A DNA stretch of 64,000 nt from Flectobacillus roseus (lineage in GTDB: Bacteria > Bacteroidota > Bacteroidia > Cytophagales > Spirosomataceae). Within the stretch, counting starts at the first letter, position 1, and every line of letters starts with the position of its first letter. Of this stretch, positions 1-8,833 are shown in pieces. Made by a program: the position numbers and the translations under genes. Location: NCBI RefSeq assembly GCF_030056665.1, contig NZ_JASHIG010000027.1. One strand, given 5' to 3'. The notes beneath the pieces were generated by a model. That model was given only the letters and a program-made list of their open reading frames with translations, made no database searches and was not told where the DNA came from.

Positions 1-34
1 TATTATCAAGATAATCATCAATCAATTTGCTCAT
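1..34 (-). CDS. Possible 5' end of a gene leaving the window
   Basis: An ATG on the minus strand at 34 opens a frame reading MSKLIDDYLDN that runs without a stop to the window edge. The composition looks coding, and the orientation matches dsbD next door. Only 11 codons are visible, so the product cannot be named. A 14-bp hairpin (43-74) lies just upstream of the start. The call rests on the start codon and the open frame alone. Confidence 0.35.
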   Translation of the reverse strand, partial: MSKLIDDYLDN

Positions 35-42
35 AGAACAGG

Positions 43-74
43 AAATCGGTGCCAAAATGCTTTGACACCGATTT
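43..74. repeat. Stem-loop upstream of the leftmost gene start
   Basis: AAATCGGTG (43-51) pairs with CACCGATTT (66-74), and CAAA (53-56) pairs with TTTG (61-64) across one mismatch, giving a long stem around a 4-base loop. Read on the minus strand it ends 8 bases before the putative ATG at 34 and has no T-run, so it looks like a leader structure rather than a terminator. I see nothing else in 75-230. Confidence 0.4.
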
Positions 75-230
75 ATCGATTGAGAACGGCCATCCAAAAC
101 ATGCTATGGTGCTACTTCGTACAACAAAATTCGGGATGACTCATGTTTCGCTTTTTTATCCAATCACAAGAAAACACTCGGGTCGAGTACTTATTGATAT
201 GGTTATTTAAGAAACTTAGTTGAGGTAAGC

Positions 231-264
231 AAAAAAGGGATGCTAACAATAGCATCCCTTTTTT
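231..264 (-). terminator. Rho-independent terminator after dsbD (bidirectional)
   Basis: GGGATGCT (237-244) pairs with AGCATCCC (251-258), flanked by an A-run on the left and a T-run on the right, so it can end transcription in either direction. It lies just beyond the dsbD stop codon at 269. Confidence 0.8.
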
Positions 265-268
265 GTTA

Positions 269-2353
269 TTATTTCTTGTTAAACTTTGCTTTGCCATCTT
301 CTAAGAACTTGATAAACTCTTCAATATTCTCATTATAGGCTCTTGGTTTTACCAGTGTTTTTGAGTCATTATTAGGGTCGACTAAACAATAATATGGTTG
401 AGCATTTCCGTTGAATCGAGTGATTTCAAAATCAAGATTCTGGTCACCAATTGTAGTTTTTTCCAAACCGTCATCTTTGGATTTATACCATTCTGATTTT
501 GGAAGTTCTGTTTTATCATCCACGTACAGAGCTACTAAAACATAGTCGTTTTCAATACGTTTTTTTACTTCTGGATTAGACCATACTGCTGCTTCCATTT
601 TACGACAGTTAACACAACCATGACCTGTAAAATCAATAAATAACGGCTTATTAACTTGTTTGGCATAAGCTGCTGCTTCTTTATAATCAAAGAAACCGTG
701 AAGCCCTAAAGGTAATTTTAGGAATTCATCATATTTTACTTTCTTCGGAAAATTCGGATCAGCGTTAGAAGATGTCTCTACTGAACTACTTTCTCCACCA
801 ATAACAAAATCCTGCGTTTCCATTGGAGGCAACCATCCTGAAAGTGCTTTGAGCGGCGCTCCGAACATACCAGGAATCATATATACTACAAATGTCAATA
901 CGGCAATAGCTAACAAAGTACGAGGTACTGAGACTTTGTCTAATTTACTATCGTGTGGCATTTGGATTTTACCCAATAAATAAAGTCCTATTAATGAGAA
1001 AATAACAATCCATGCAGCAAGATATACCTCGCGGTCGAGGATATGCCAGTGATAAGTTTGGTCAGCAGTACTTAAAAATTTCAAGGCCAATGCTAATTCA
1101 AGGAAACCTAAAATTACCTTTACTGAGTTCATCCAACCACCTGATTTAGGAAGGTTTTGTAACCAGTTTGGAAAAATGGCAAATAAGGTAAATGGAATAG
1201 CAAATGCTAATCCGAAACCAAACATACCAATAATAGGGCGAAGAATTTGTCCTTGTGAACCAAGACTCAAAATCGTACCAGCAACAGGTCCTGTACAAGA
1301 AAACGATACCAATACCAACGTGAAGGCCATGAAGAATATACCTCCAATACCACCACGGTCTGACTGTGCATCGATTTTATTGACAAATGACGATGGAAGA
1401 ACGATTTCGAACCAACCTAAGAACGATACCCCGAAAACCACAAATACGATGAAAAATAACATATTTGGAATCCAGTGGGTACTAATGAAGTTAGGTGCTG
1501 CCTGTCCAAAAGCATAAGCGATGATTGTTCCGAATAGCACATAGATGGCAATGATAAAAAAGCCATATAAAAGCGCTTTCTGAAGTCCACCTTTTTGCTT
1601 TGTGAAATAAGAAACGGTCATTGGAATTAAAGGATACACGCAAGGTGTCAAAAGAGCTACAAAGCCACCACCTAATGCCAATAAGAAAAAGCCCCAAAGT
1701 GATGTTTCTTCTGGTTTTTCTTCGTCACTTGCCGTAAGGGCATCGCTAGAAACAGCGCTAGAATCTGAGGATACAGAATCTGTAGGCACAACGGCTGCTG
1801 AGTCAGCCTTTAACTTGGCTGCTTCTTCTACCGCTTTTAGCGAATCAAGATTAGGTTTTTTATCATCAGTTTTTTTAGCGGTTGCGCTTTGTGCTTCAAT
1901 CAAAAATGCTCCTTTGATAGGTACACACATACCTGTTACATCTGAACATGATTGACTATCATAAGCACCATCGATATTGATTTTATCTTTTAAAATTTTT
2001 ACCGTTTGGCGAAACTCTGCTTTACCTTTAAAATAACTATATTCACCATTCCAGATTTCCTTATCAAACTTTCTGGAAGGGTTAATTGCTTTTAAGCTAC
2101 CTACTGTTTCATAAGAATCATTTGGCGTAAACTTGATAGTGGTTACGGTAGGTCCTAAATCTGGATCAAAGTCGGAAGAATAAAGATACCAGTCTTTTTG
2201 AATAGAAACGGTGAAAATGACGTCAACGGTTTCGCCTACTTCTGGATTGGGCTTTGACAAAGACCAAGTCCATTTGGCAGGGTTAACTTTCTGAGCGAAG
2301 CTGATTGTTGAAAGTGTTAATAACAACAAAATACTTGATAGTAACTTCTTCAT
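269..2353 (-). CDS. dsbD: Thiol:disulfide interchange protein DsbD
   Basis: Inner-membrane reductase that passes electrons from cytoplasmic thioredoxin to periplasmic partners. It has 694 aa with an N-terminal signal peptide (about 20 residues, ending SFA). Domains in order: periplasmic N-terminal domain with the cysteine pair C136/C143 (CSDVTGMC); a Ser/Asp/Lys-rich linker (about 155-215); an eight-segment membrane domain (about 220-500) with C238 in TPCVYP and C353 in SFSCTGP; and a C-terminal thioredoxin-like domain with CVNC at 580-583. All six relay cysteines of the family are present, so the protein should be active. Length is somewhat above the E. coli enzyme (about 565 aa) because of the linker and C-terminal domain. 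Monocistronic, with its own terminator downstream. Confidence 0.95.
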   Translation of the reverse strand: MKKLLSSILLLLTLSTISFAQKVNPAKWTWSLSKPNPEVGETVDVIFTVSIQKDWYLYSSDFDPDLGPTVTTIKFTPNDSYETVGSLKAINPSRKFDKEIWNGEYSYFKGKAEFRQTVKILKDKINIDGAYDSQSCSDVTGMCVPIKGAFLIEAQSATAKKTDDKKPNLDSLKAVEEAAKLKADSAAVVPTDSVSSDSSAVSSDALTASDEEKPEETSLWGFFLLALGGGFVALLTPCVYPLIPMTVSYFTKQKGGLQKALLYGFFIIAIYVLFGTIIAYAFGQAAPNFISTHWIPNMLFFIVFVVFGVSFLGWFEIVLPSSFVNKIDAQSDRGGIGGIFFMAFTLVLVSFSCTGPVAGTILSLGSQGQILRPIIGMFGFGLAFAIPFTLFAIFPNWLQNLPKSGGWMNSVKVILGFLELALALKFLSTADQTYHWHILDREVYLAAWIVIFSLIGLYLLGKIQMPHDSKLDKVSVPRTLLAIAVLTFVVYMIPGMFGAPLKALSGWLPPMETQDFVIGGESSSVETSSNADPNFPKKVKYDEFLKLPLGLHGFFDYKEAAAYAKQVNKPLFIDFTGHGCVNCRKMEAAVWSNPEVKKRIENDYVLVALYVDDKTELPKSEWYKSKDDGLEKTTIGDQNLDFEITRFNGNAQPYYCLVDPNNDSKTLVKPRAYNENIEEFIKFLEDGKAKFNKK

Positions 2354-2545
2354 GATTGGGGTTTAAGATATTCTTAGTTTGTAAAGCATTAACGAAAGTA
2401 TTCCCGTGTTAGTTTCTTATCCCTGATAAACATTGTTGGTAGAAGAAATTAAAATCTGGAGCGATGTTAGTGGCTTTAGGTAAAAGTAAACGACTAATTC
2501 TTAGGACAGACTGTAAGGTGGTACCGTTGCTTTAGGGAAAATTTA

Positions 2546-3106
2546 TTACTGAACTCTGATTGGTACTACCACTTCGACTTTGTCCCAGCGAAGCAACATA
2601 TCGGCACCATTACCTTGTTCGTTAAAATCGATATAGAATTTTTCGACAGTATCTGATTTATTAATGACCGCAGCAGGAGCGTGGAGAATGTCTCTTGTAG
2701 GATCATAAGATAAGCCCCATTGACCTACTTCTTCATTAACAATAATTGTCCAAACGTCTTTTTCTGGAATCGTAAACAAGGTATAGCTTCCAGCTTTGAG
2801 GGGTTTGCCCGAAATAAGTACATCTTTGTTAAAAGTGATGACAGTGGCCTCATTGGCACCAGTACGCCACCATTTACCATAAGGAACGAGTGCTTTGGAA
2901 TTTTGAGGACCAAAAATAAGGCGACCTTTTTTGGCTGGTTGGCAGTAGTCGACATTGATTTCTAAACCATTATGCGAAAAGTCAGCAGTATCAGAAGGAC
3001 TGAAAGATTTGGTATAGAAACGCATTCCGACGAAACCGATAGCGAGTAACGCAAGAAGTACTAAGACTATGCGAAGTAGTTTAATCATTGAGAAAGATTG
3101 TGCCAT
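2546..3106 (-). CDS. DUF2911 family protein
   Basis: A membrane-anchored protein of unknown function. One hydrophobic segment near the N-terminus (IKLLRIVLVLLALLAIGF) is followed by the DUF2911 domain, recognisable by GPQNSKALVPYGKWWRTGANEA and by the later KAGSYTLFTIP and WGLSYDP stretches. I start at the ATG at 3106 (MAQSFSMIKLL). The upstream in-frame ATG at 3172 would add an unlikely tail, and an ATG at 3088 just before the membrane segment is also possible. The family is common in Bacteroidota and usually exported, but no reaction is established. Upstream bases 2354-2545 towards dsbD hold no gene. Confidence 0.8.
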   Translation of the reverse strand: MAQSFSMIKLLRIVLVLLALLAIGFVGMRFYTKSFSPSDTADFSHNGLEINVDYCQPAKKGRLIFGPQNSKALVPYGKWWRTGANEATVITFNKDVLISGKPLKAGSYTLFTIPEKDVWTIIVNEEVGQWGLSYDPTRDILHAPAAVINKSDTVEKFYIDFNEQGNGADMLLRWDKVEVVVPIRVQ

Positions 3107-3231
3107 TATTAAAGAATGATAGTCTATTGAATAAGGTATTAAGCAGGGCAAATACAGTTCGCAATATAGCATATTTTACGGCACATCACAAAAGAATAGC
3201 TTTCCACCGTAGTGAAAAGCTATACAAGTTT

Positions 3232-3804
3232 TTACCAAAGACTTTCCATATCGCGGTCTCTTTTTACAATACACCTTTCGTTTTGTAAAAGGTATAAATT
3301 TTGGTCAATATCGATGCTCGTTTTGGCATCGTCTAATAAGCCTTTATAAGCATTTTTGATTTCTTTCCTTCTGATGGCTTCCAAAAATCTTCTGATATCA
3401 TCATCAGATTCAAGAATCAAGCCTGGCACTTCTGTAGGTTTGCCATCTTCGTCCTTGGCTACCATCGTAAAGTAGGACGTGTTTGTATGTTTTACTTCTT
3501 GTGATTTGATATTTTCGGCAATGACTCTAATACCTATGATCAACGACGAACGTCCAACGTAGTTAATAGAGGCATGCAATGAAACCAACTCGCCCACTTC
3601 GACAGGTTTTTTGAATTCTACGTTGTCGACCGAAACCGTTACGACATACGTACCAGCGTGCTTGGCTGCACAGGCATAAGCCACTTTGTCCATCAATGAC
3701 AATAGAATTCCTCCGTGGATTTTCCCCCCAAAGTTCGCGTACGAAGGAATCATTAATTCGGTAATTGTTGTTCTTGAAGAGTTAACAGATTTTGCGTTTT
3801 CCAT
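3232..3804 (-). CDS. Acyl-CoA thioesterase, hotdog fold (YciA/BFIT type)
   Basis: Probable cytoplasmic acyl-CoA hydrolase of 190 aa. The hotdog domain occupies residues about 10-135: ANFGGKIHGGILLSLMDKVA carries the family's helix with the aspartate, followed by VDNVEFKKPVEVGELVSL and SYFTMVA. Residues 135-190 form a C-terminal tail with no recognised domain that ends in charged sequence. Substrate chain length cannot be read from sequence. It is transcribed divergently from nuoL. A TAnnTTTG-like -7 box sits on the minus strand at 3961-3968, but its -33 partner is too close, so the promoter is uncertain. Confidence 0.85.
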   Translation of the reverse strand: MENAKSVNSSRTTITELMIPSYANFGGKIHGGILLSLMDKVAYACAAKHAGTYVVTVSVDNVEFKKPVEVGELVSLHASINYVGRSSLIIGIRVIAENIKSQEVKHTNTSYFTMVAKDEDGKPTEVPGLILESDDDIRRFLEAIRRKEIKNAYKGLLDDAKTSIDIDQNLYLLQNERCIVKRDRDMESLW

Positions 3805-4014
3805 GAATTTCGTGGTTGAGCTTGAGTGATGAACAACCTCTTTGACAGTTTTGTTTGAACCACCTTATATTGTAAAAGGTTGTATAACCAAATACCTCCC
3901 TTAGTATCGTTGCTCAGGGACTACAAGCTGAAAGCTAAGTAAATAATTTTTTTAAGTCCACAAACTTAGTAGATTTTATGTCAAAACAATTAGGCTTAAT
4001 TGAAAATAGACACG

Positions 4015-4022
4015 TATATTTG
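4015..4022 (+). promoter_or_regulatory. Likely -7 box of the nuoL promoter
   Basis: TATATTTG matches the Bacteroidota -7 consensus TAnnTTTG exactly and lies 87 bases before the nuoL start. I see no clear TTTG at the -33 spacing, so support is partial. In the 304-base divergent gap 3805-4108 the only other items are two tiny open frames (MSKIP-like and a 7-codon frame overlapping the nuoL ATG), probably meaningless. Confidence 0.45.
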
Positions 4023-4108
4023 CGTAAAAATAGAAATTTTCCAAGAAAATGAGTATAAAACCTTGAATATCTTGGTTTTGAACAGCTTATGATAGAAATT
4101 ATTACAGA

Positions 4109-6007
4109 ATGACTCCTGCAACTCTCTTCTGGTTTATACTACTGACTCCACTAGCAGGATTTGCTATCGCGTTGGGACTTGGTAAGAGTCGCAAAGATAT
4201 TGTTGGATGGATTACCTCAGGGCTGTCAGTATTAAACCTTTTGCTTACTATAGGGCTTAGTAGGAGTGTGGCTTTGCCAACCAACCTACATGTCGAATGG
4301 TTTAAGATAGGACAAATAGATTTTACATTTGGATTCCTATTTGACTCAAAAGCATTGATGATGCTTTTGTTGGTCAATTTTATTGCCTTCTTAGTGCAAA
4401 TTTTCTCTATGGAATACATGGAGAATGACCCTGCCAAACATCGTTATTTTGCTTTTCTCCAATTATTTGTTTTCTCGATGCTAGGCATTATCATGACCGA
4501 CAATTTGTTGGGTATATATGCTTTTTGGGAGTTGGTTGGATTGAGTTCATACCTTTTGATTGGGTTTTGGTATCAAAAAACATCTGCAACTCAAGCTGCC
4601 AAAAAGGCCTTTTTAGTGAATCGTGTGGGAGATTTGGGCTTTTTGCTTGGTATTTTTATGGTATATCATTATTGGGGAAGTTTGAGTTTTGCCGTGTTAG
4701 GACAAACTCCTGCTAACTTAACTCCTGAGGTGGCTACCATAACAGGCTTACTATTGTTTTGTGGTTGTGTGGGCAAATCAGCGCAGTTTCCGTTGCATAC
4801 ATGGCTTCCTGATGCCATGGAAGGTCCTACGCCAGTATCAGCATTGATTCACGCAGCAACGATGGTGGCTGCAGGGATTTTCTTATTGGCACGCGTACAA
4901 CCTGTTTTTACGGACGTTGCGTTTATGGTAATAGCAGGAATTGGTTGTACAACTATGTTGCTAGGGTCGATATATGCGATTTTTCAAACAGATATAAAAA
5001 AGACTTTAGCCTACTCGACAATCTCTCAGTTGGGATTAATGTTGATTGGTTTGGGTACTGCTACGTCTTTATTTCATTTATTAACCCATGCGTTTTTCAA
5101 AGCAGGTTTGTTCTTAGCTGCTGGGTCGGTAATTCATGCTCTTCATCATGCTTCGCATCATCATGATTTTGATGCTCAGGATATGCGATTGATGGGAGGA
5201 TTGAGAAAAAAACTTCCCTTAACATTTATCACATTTGTGATATTTGCTGCTTCGTTGGCTGGTTTGCCATTATTTTCGGGCTTTTTGTCAAAAGATGCTA
5301 TTCTTGCCAATTTGTTTCATTTGTCAGAAATGAATAGCTATTTCAAAATCATCGGTATTTTTACTTTTGTGGGAATCGTGATGACAGCCTTTTATATGTT
5401 CAGACAAGTGTGGCAGGTATTTATGGGTGAATTTCGTGCAGAAAATGTGCCTTTCGAGCATATTCATGAAGGTTCTTTCAAAATAACTTGGCCTTTAGTT
5501 TTACTAGCTATATTATCATTAGGGTTTGTATTTGCGATAAATCCTTTTCATGCCGATCATGCTTGGTTTTGGCATTTTATAGATAAAGACTTTCATTTAC
5601 CAACATCTTCATGGATTGGCTATGCTTCTGTAGCAAGTGCAGGTTTGGGAATTGCGTTAGGATACTTGACTCGAAATAGAGTTTTCACTTTTCAGCTACC
5701 AACATTCGATGGTTTGTATCATTTACTTTTTGTAAAAACAACGATGTTGCTGGCAAGGTTTTTTCAATATGCCGATACCAACTGGGTGGATGGATGGGTA
5801 AATAAGATAGCTTTCGTACAAAAGACAATCGCTCGCGCTGTGGCTTGGGTCGATGCCAAAATTGTTGATGGTGGTGTTGGATTTGTAGTTCGTTGGATTG
5901 GAATCATTGGTAAAATGACACGAGCAGTACAAAATGGCAAAGTACAACTTTATGTATTTGCCGCATTAATGGGATTATTAGGCTTAATATTTTTCTTTAT
6001 ATATTAA
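4109..6007 (+). CDS. nuoL: NADH-quinone oxidoreductase subunit L
   Basis: Proton-pumping membrane subunit of complex I; 632 aa, close to the family's usual 610-650. Many hydrophobic segments are visible. The antiporter-like core shows the signature stretch HTWLPDAMEGPTPVSALIHA (about 230-250), the conserved lysine/histidine region KKTLAYSTISQLG and a His-rich loop HALHHASHHHDFD. The long amphipathic C-terminal helix and last membrane segment are present. nuoM follows after 51 bases on the same strand. The genes that normally precede nuoL (nuoA to nuoK) are not upstream in this window; the preceding genes are unrelated and on the other strand. Confidence 0.95.
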   Translation: MTPATLFWFILLTPLAGFAIALGLGKSRKDIVGWITSGLSVLNLLLTIGLSRSVALPTNLHVEWFKIGQIDFTFGFLFDSKALMMLLLVNFIAFLVQIFSMEYMENDPAKHRYFAFLQLFVFSMLGIIMTDNLLGIYAFWELVGLSSYLLIGFWYQKTSATQAAKKAFLVNRVGDLGFLLGIFMVYHYWGSLSFAVLGQTPANLTPEVATITGLLLFCGCVGKSAQFPLHTWLPDAMEGPTPVSALIHAATMVAAGIFLLARVQPVFTDVAFMVIAGIGCTTMLLGSIYAIFQTDIKKTLAYSTISQLGLMLIGLGTATSLFHLLTHAFFKAGLFLAAGSVIHALHHASHHHDFDAQDMRLMGGLRKKLPLTFITFVIFAASLAGLPLFSGFLSKDAILANLFHLSEMNSYFKIIGIFTFVGIVMTAFYMFRQVWQVFMGEFRAENVPFEHIHEGSFKITWPLVLLAILSLGFVFAINPFHADHAWFWHFIDKDFHLPTSSWIGYASVASAGLGIALGYLTRNRVFTFQLPTFDGLYHLLFVKTTMLLARFFQYADTNWVDGWVNKIAFVQKTIARAVAWVDAKIVDGGVGFVVRWIGIIGKMTRAVQNGKVQLYVFAALMGLLGLIFFFIY

Positions 6008-6058
6008 TTCAATTCGTCGATAGCAACGAATCGTTGAGGCGAGGAAAAAACAGTTACG

Positions 6059-7717
6059 ATGTCAGTACTTTCATTACTTATATTTTTACCCATTGCTTTT
6101 TCAGTAGTAATCCTGTTATTACCTGAAAATCTCAAAGGATATTTCAAATGGATTACCGTTGGGGTAACTGCCGTGGAATTTCTTTTGACTATATGGGTTT
6201 ATCTACAATTTGACCAACATACAGAAGGTTTTCAATTTTTAGTACAAAAAGACTGGATTACCCTGCCGCTAGGAAGTTTGGGTGTAGCCTCTATCGATTA
6301 CTTGATTGGAGTTGATGGTATTAGTATGCCTATGGTTTTGTTAACAGGCTTAGTAATGTTTATTGGCTCAATTTCGTCTTTTGAGATAGGACAAAAAGAA
6401 AAAGCTTATTATGTCCTCTATTTGCTTCTAACAGGCTCGGTAATAGGCTGTTTTGTAGCCTTGGATATGTTCTTATTTTACTTGTTTTTTGAATTTATGT
6501 TGTTGCCAATGTATTTCTTGATAGGTATTTGGGGAGGACCACGCAAAGAGTATGCTTCTATCAAATTCTTTATTTATACATTGGTAGGCTCATTATTTAT
6601 CTTGGTAGTCATGATTGGCTTGTATTTGTCAGCAATCGACCCTGTTGAGACGGCCTTACAAACGGGTTTGATTAGTGAGTTGGAACAAGTGACACCAAAT
6701 TTGATTTCTGAGATTCAACGTTTGTTAGCAGAGGGACGTCTTCCATCCGAACAATTGGTACATACTTTTGACTTAAGATTTCTTCCTGATCCTAATAATT
6801 TTCTGCCAGAATCATGGTTGCACATTTTCTCAAACATTAGTATTGGTGGAATGGGCTTGCGTAGCTGGGCTTTTATATTTCTTTTAATTGGTTTTGGGAT
6901 AAAACTACCCGCTGTACCCGTACACACATGGTTGCCTGATGCACACGTGGAAGCGCCAACGCCTGTGTCGGTAGTGCTTGCAGGTATTTTGTTGAAAATA
7001 GGTGGATATGGGCTTTTACGAATTGCCTATCCTATTTTTCCAGAAGCAGCAAGTGAGCTAGCTTTTGTGATAGCGCTTGTGGGAGTTGTGTCTATTTTGT
7101 ACGGAGCATATAATGCTTTGGCGATGAATGACCTCAAAAAGCTTATTGCATACTCGTCGGTTTCGCACATGGGTTTTGTTTTGCTGGGAATTGCCTCACT
7201 GACAAGCGAAGGGATTAACGGTGCTGTATTCCAAATGTTTTCACACGGAATACTTTCGGCTATGTTGTTTGTGCTAGTAGGAGTTTTATACAGTCGTACA
7301 CACGACCGTCGTATCAATAGCTACCAAGGACTAGCGTCCAAAATGCCAGTGTACACAGCACTTACGGCAGTAGCGTTTTTTGCTTCGTTGGGTTTACCTG
7401 CATTTTCTGGTTTTATTGGTGAGTTTTTCACCTTGATAGGAGGTTTTAACAGTTTATATTTCCCAAAATGGGTAACAGGGCTAGGGGTGTTAGGGTTAGT
7501 TTTGGGAGCAGGATATTTCCTTTGGACATTACAAAGAATGTTTTTTGGAAAATTTTGGTCAAGATATGAAGAGTCTGTTTTGTCAGATTTGAATACAAGA
7601 GAAAAGCTTATGCTTTTCCCTTTAGCAATTTTAGCGCTAGTTTTTGGAATATTTCCTCATCTAGTTTTCGATGTTTCAAATCAGGCTGTGAACGAGTTGA
7701 TAAAGCTTTTTGCATAG
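6059..7717 (+). CDS. nuoM: NADH-quinone oxidoreductase subunit M
   Basis: Second antiporter-like proton-pumping subunit of complex I; 552 aa compared with about 509 in E. coli. Diagnostic stretches are YYVLYLLLTGSVIGCFVALD, VHTWLPDAHVEAPTPVSVVL (about 290-310) and DLKKLIAYSSVSHMGFVLLG. The extra length is a hydrophilic insertion at about residues 200-255, after the YLSAIDP segment, a feature I believe is common in Bacteroidota NuoM. It is cotranscribed with nuoL. It ends 11 bases before the stop of a convergent histidine kinase gene, with no terminator in the gap. Confidence 0.95.
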   Translation: MSVLSLLIFLPIAFSVVILLLPENLKGYFKWITVGVTAVEFLLTIWVYLQFDQHTEGFQFLVQKDWITLPLGSLGVASIDYLIGVDGISMPMVLLTGLVMFIGSISSFEIGQKEKAYYVLYLLLTGSVIGCFVALDMFLFYLFFEFMLLPMYFLIGIWGGPRKEYASIKFFIYTLVGSLFILVVMIGLYLSAIDPVETALQTGLISELEQVTPNLISEIQRLLAEGRLPSEQLVHTFDLRFLPDPNNFLPESWLHIFSNISIGGMGLRSWAFIFLLIGFGIKLPAVPVHTWLPDAHVEAPTPVSVVLAGILLKIGGYGLLRIAYPIFPEAASELAFVIALVGVVSILYGAYNALAMNDLKKLIAYSSVSHMGFVLLGIASLTSEGINGAVFQMFSHGILSAMLFVLVGVLYSRTHDRRINSYQGLASKMPVYTALTAVAFFASLGLPAFSGFIGEFFTLIGGFNSLYFPKWVTGLGVLGLVLGAGYFLWTLQRMFFGKFWSRYEESVLSDLNTREKLMLFPLAILALVFGIFPHLVFDVSNQAVNELIKLFA

Positions 7718-7728
7718 GTACAAAAAGT

Positions 7729-8763
7729 CTAGAATGGCATTACTATCGTGGCTAGAACTGTATCCTCTTCGTTAGTGATTGAAAAAGAAGCTTTACTTCC
7801 ATAATGCAATTCAAGACGTTTTCGAAGGTTATCCAAACCAATACCATTAGCGCTTGTTTTGGGTTGTGGGTTATATTGACCAGTATTACGAACTTTGATA
7901 ATTACGTCGTGACCAAGGGTAGTAATTTCTATTTGGATAAGGCCTCCGTTTTTAGTTTTGGCAATACCATGCTTCACCGCATTTTCGATAAGCGTATTCA
8001 AGGACATAGATATGATTAGGATGTTATCAATGTTTTCTTGAACATGAAATTCATACCGAAGGCGGTTATCAAAACGAACCTTTTCGAGTGCTAAATAATC
8101 TTGGGCTAATTTAATCTCTTCACTAAGCATCGCTTTTTGTTGATCTCCAAGATTGAGCGACAGACGAAGCAAATCGGAAAGTTGCATAATAGCATCACGA
8201 GCCTGACGGCTATCGCTGATAGTAAGCGCTTTAATGCTATTGAGTGCGTTGAACAAAAAATGAGGATTAAGTTGTTTTTTGAGGTTTTCGAGCTCTACTA
8301 CTTTGAGCATTTTTTCGGCAGCCAATATTCTTTGTCTACGACTTTCGTGAACTTGCACAAATCGATAGAGATGATAAAATAGAAACCACGGAATAACAAG
8401 CCAGATGTTGTCAAAAATAAAGAAGATACAATCCATAGCATCGATTTCTCCGTGCAAGTATCTACTTCGATTAAAAAAGATGAAATCGGTTAGGGCAAAA
8501 CAAGTTCCAATCGTCAAACTTCCTAAAAGAGGAAAAACGATAAATTGACGTGAGGTGAAATTTTCGGGGTCATAACTTTCATGAATATAGTTGTAAAGAT
8601 GACTAATCCCCATTCCTAATATCATATAGGTACAAACATAGATTAGTCTATACATGGGAGTTTCGTCGGCTAGTCCACTATACTTCAGCGAGGTAAGTGT
8701 GATAAAAGACCAACTCATAATCTGTATTACCCAATAAAATGCGTTTCTCTTCATGGTTATCAA
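7729..8763 (-). CDS. LytS/YehU-type sensor histidine kinase
   Basis: Membrane sensor kinase of 344 aa. Four hydrophobic segments fill residues about 8-145, followed by a short coiled linker (QVHESRRQRILAAEKMLKVVELENLKKQ), the His_kinase domain with phosphoacceptor H168 in NPHFLFNALNS, and a HATPase domain with the N box LIENAVKHGI (about 258-267) and G box NGIGLDNLRKRL. This family normally partners a LytTR response regulator, but none is encoded nearby, so it is an orphan here. It lies between nuoM and nuoN on the opposite strand and is divergent from nuoN with 70 bases between starts. The ATG at 8754 is an alternative start. Confidence 0.9.
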   Translation of the reverse strand: MITMKRNAFYWVIQIMSWSFITLTSLKYSGLADETPMYRLIYVCTYMILGMGISHLYNYIHESYDPENFTSRQFIVFPLLGSLTIGTCFALTDFIFFNRSRYLHGEIDAMDCIFFIFDNIWLVIPWFLFYHLYRFVQVHESRRQRILAAEKMLKVVELENLKKQLNPHFLFNALNSIKALTISDSRQARDAIMQLSDLLRLSLNLGDQQKAMLSEEIKLAQDYLALEKVRFDNRLRYEFHVQENIDNILIISMSLNTLIENAVKHGIAKTKNGGLIQIEITTLGHDVIIKVRNTGQYNPQPKTSANGIGLDNLRKRLELHYGSKASFSITNEEDTVLATIVMPF

Positions 8764-8833
8764 TTAGCTCTGATGAGTAAATATAAACAAAAACAAACAA
8801 AGGCGGAAATTTGATTTTCTGTGTAGAATTAAG

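Noticed and set aside
112..297. 61-codon frame on the minus strand overlapping the dsbD end
   Set aside because: It crosses the strong terminator at 231-264 and overlaps the end of dsbD; no coding features.
4049..4112. Two mini open frames before nuoL, one overlapping its ATG
   Set aside because: 5 and 7 codons long, likely by chance; no evidence of translation coupling.
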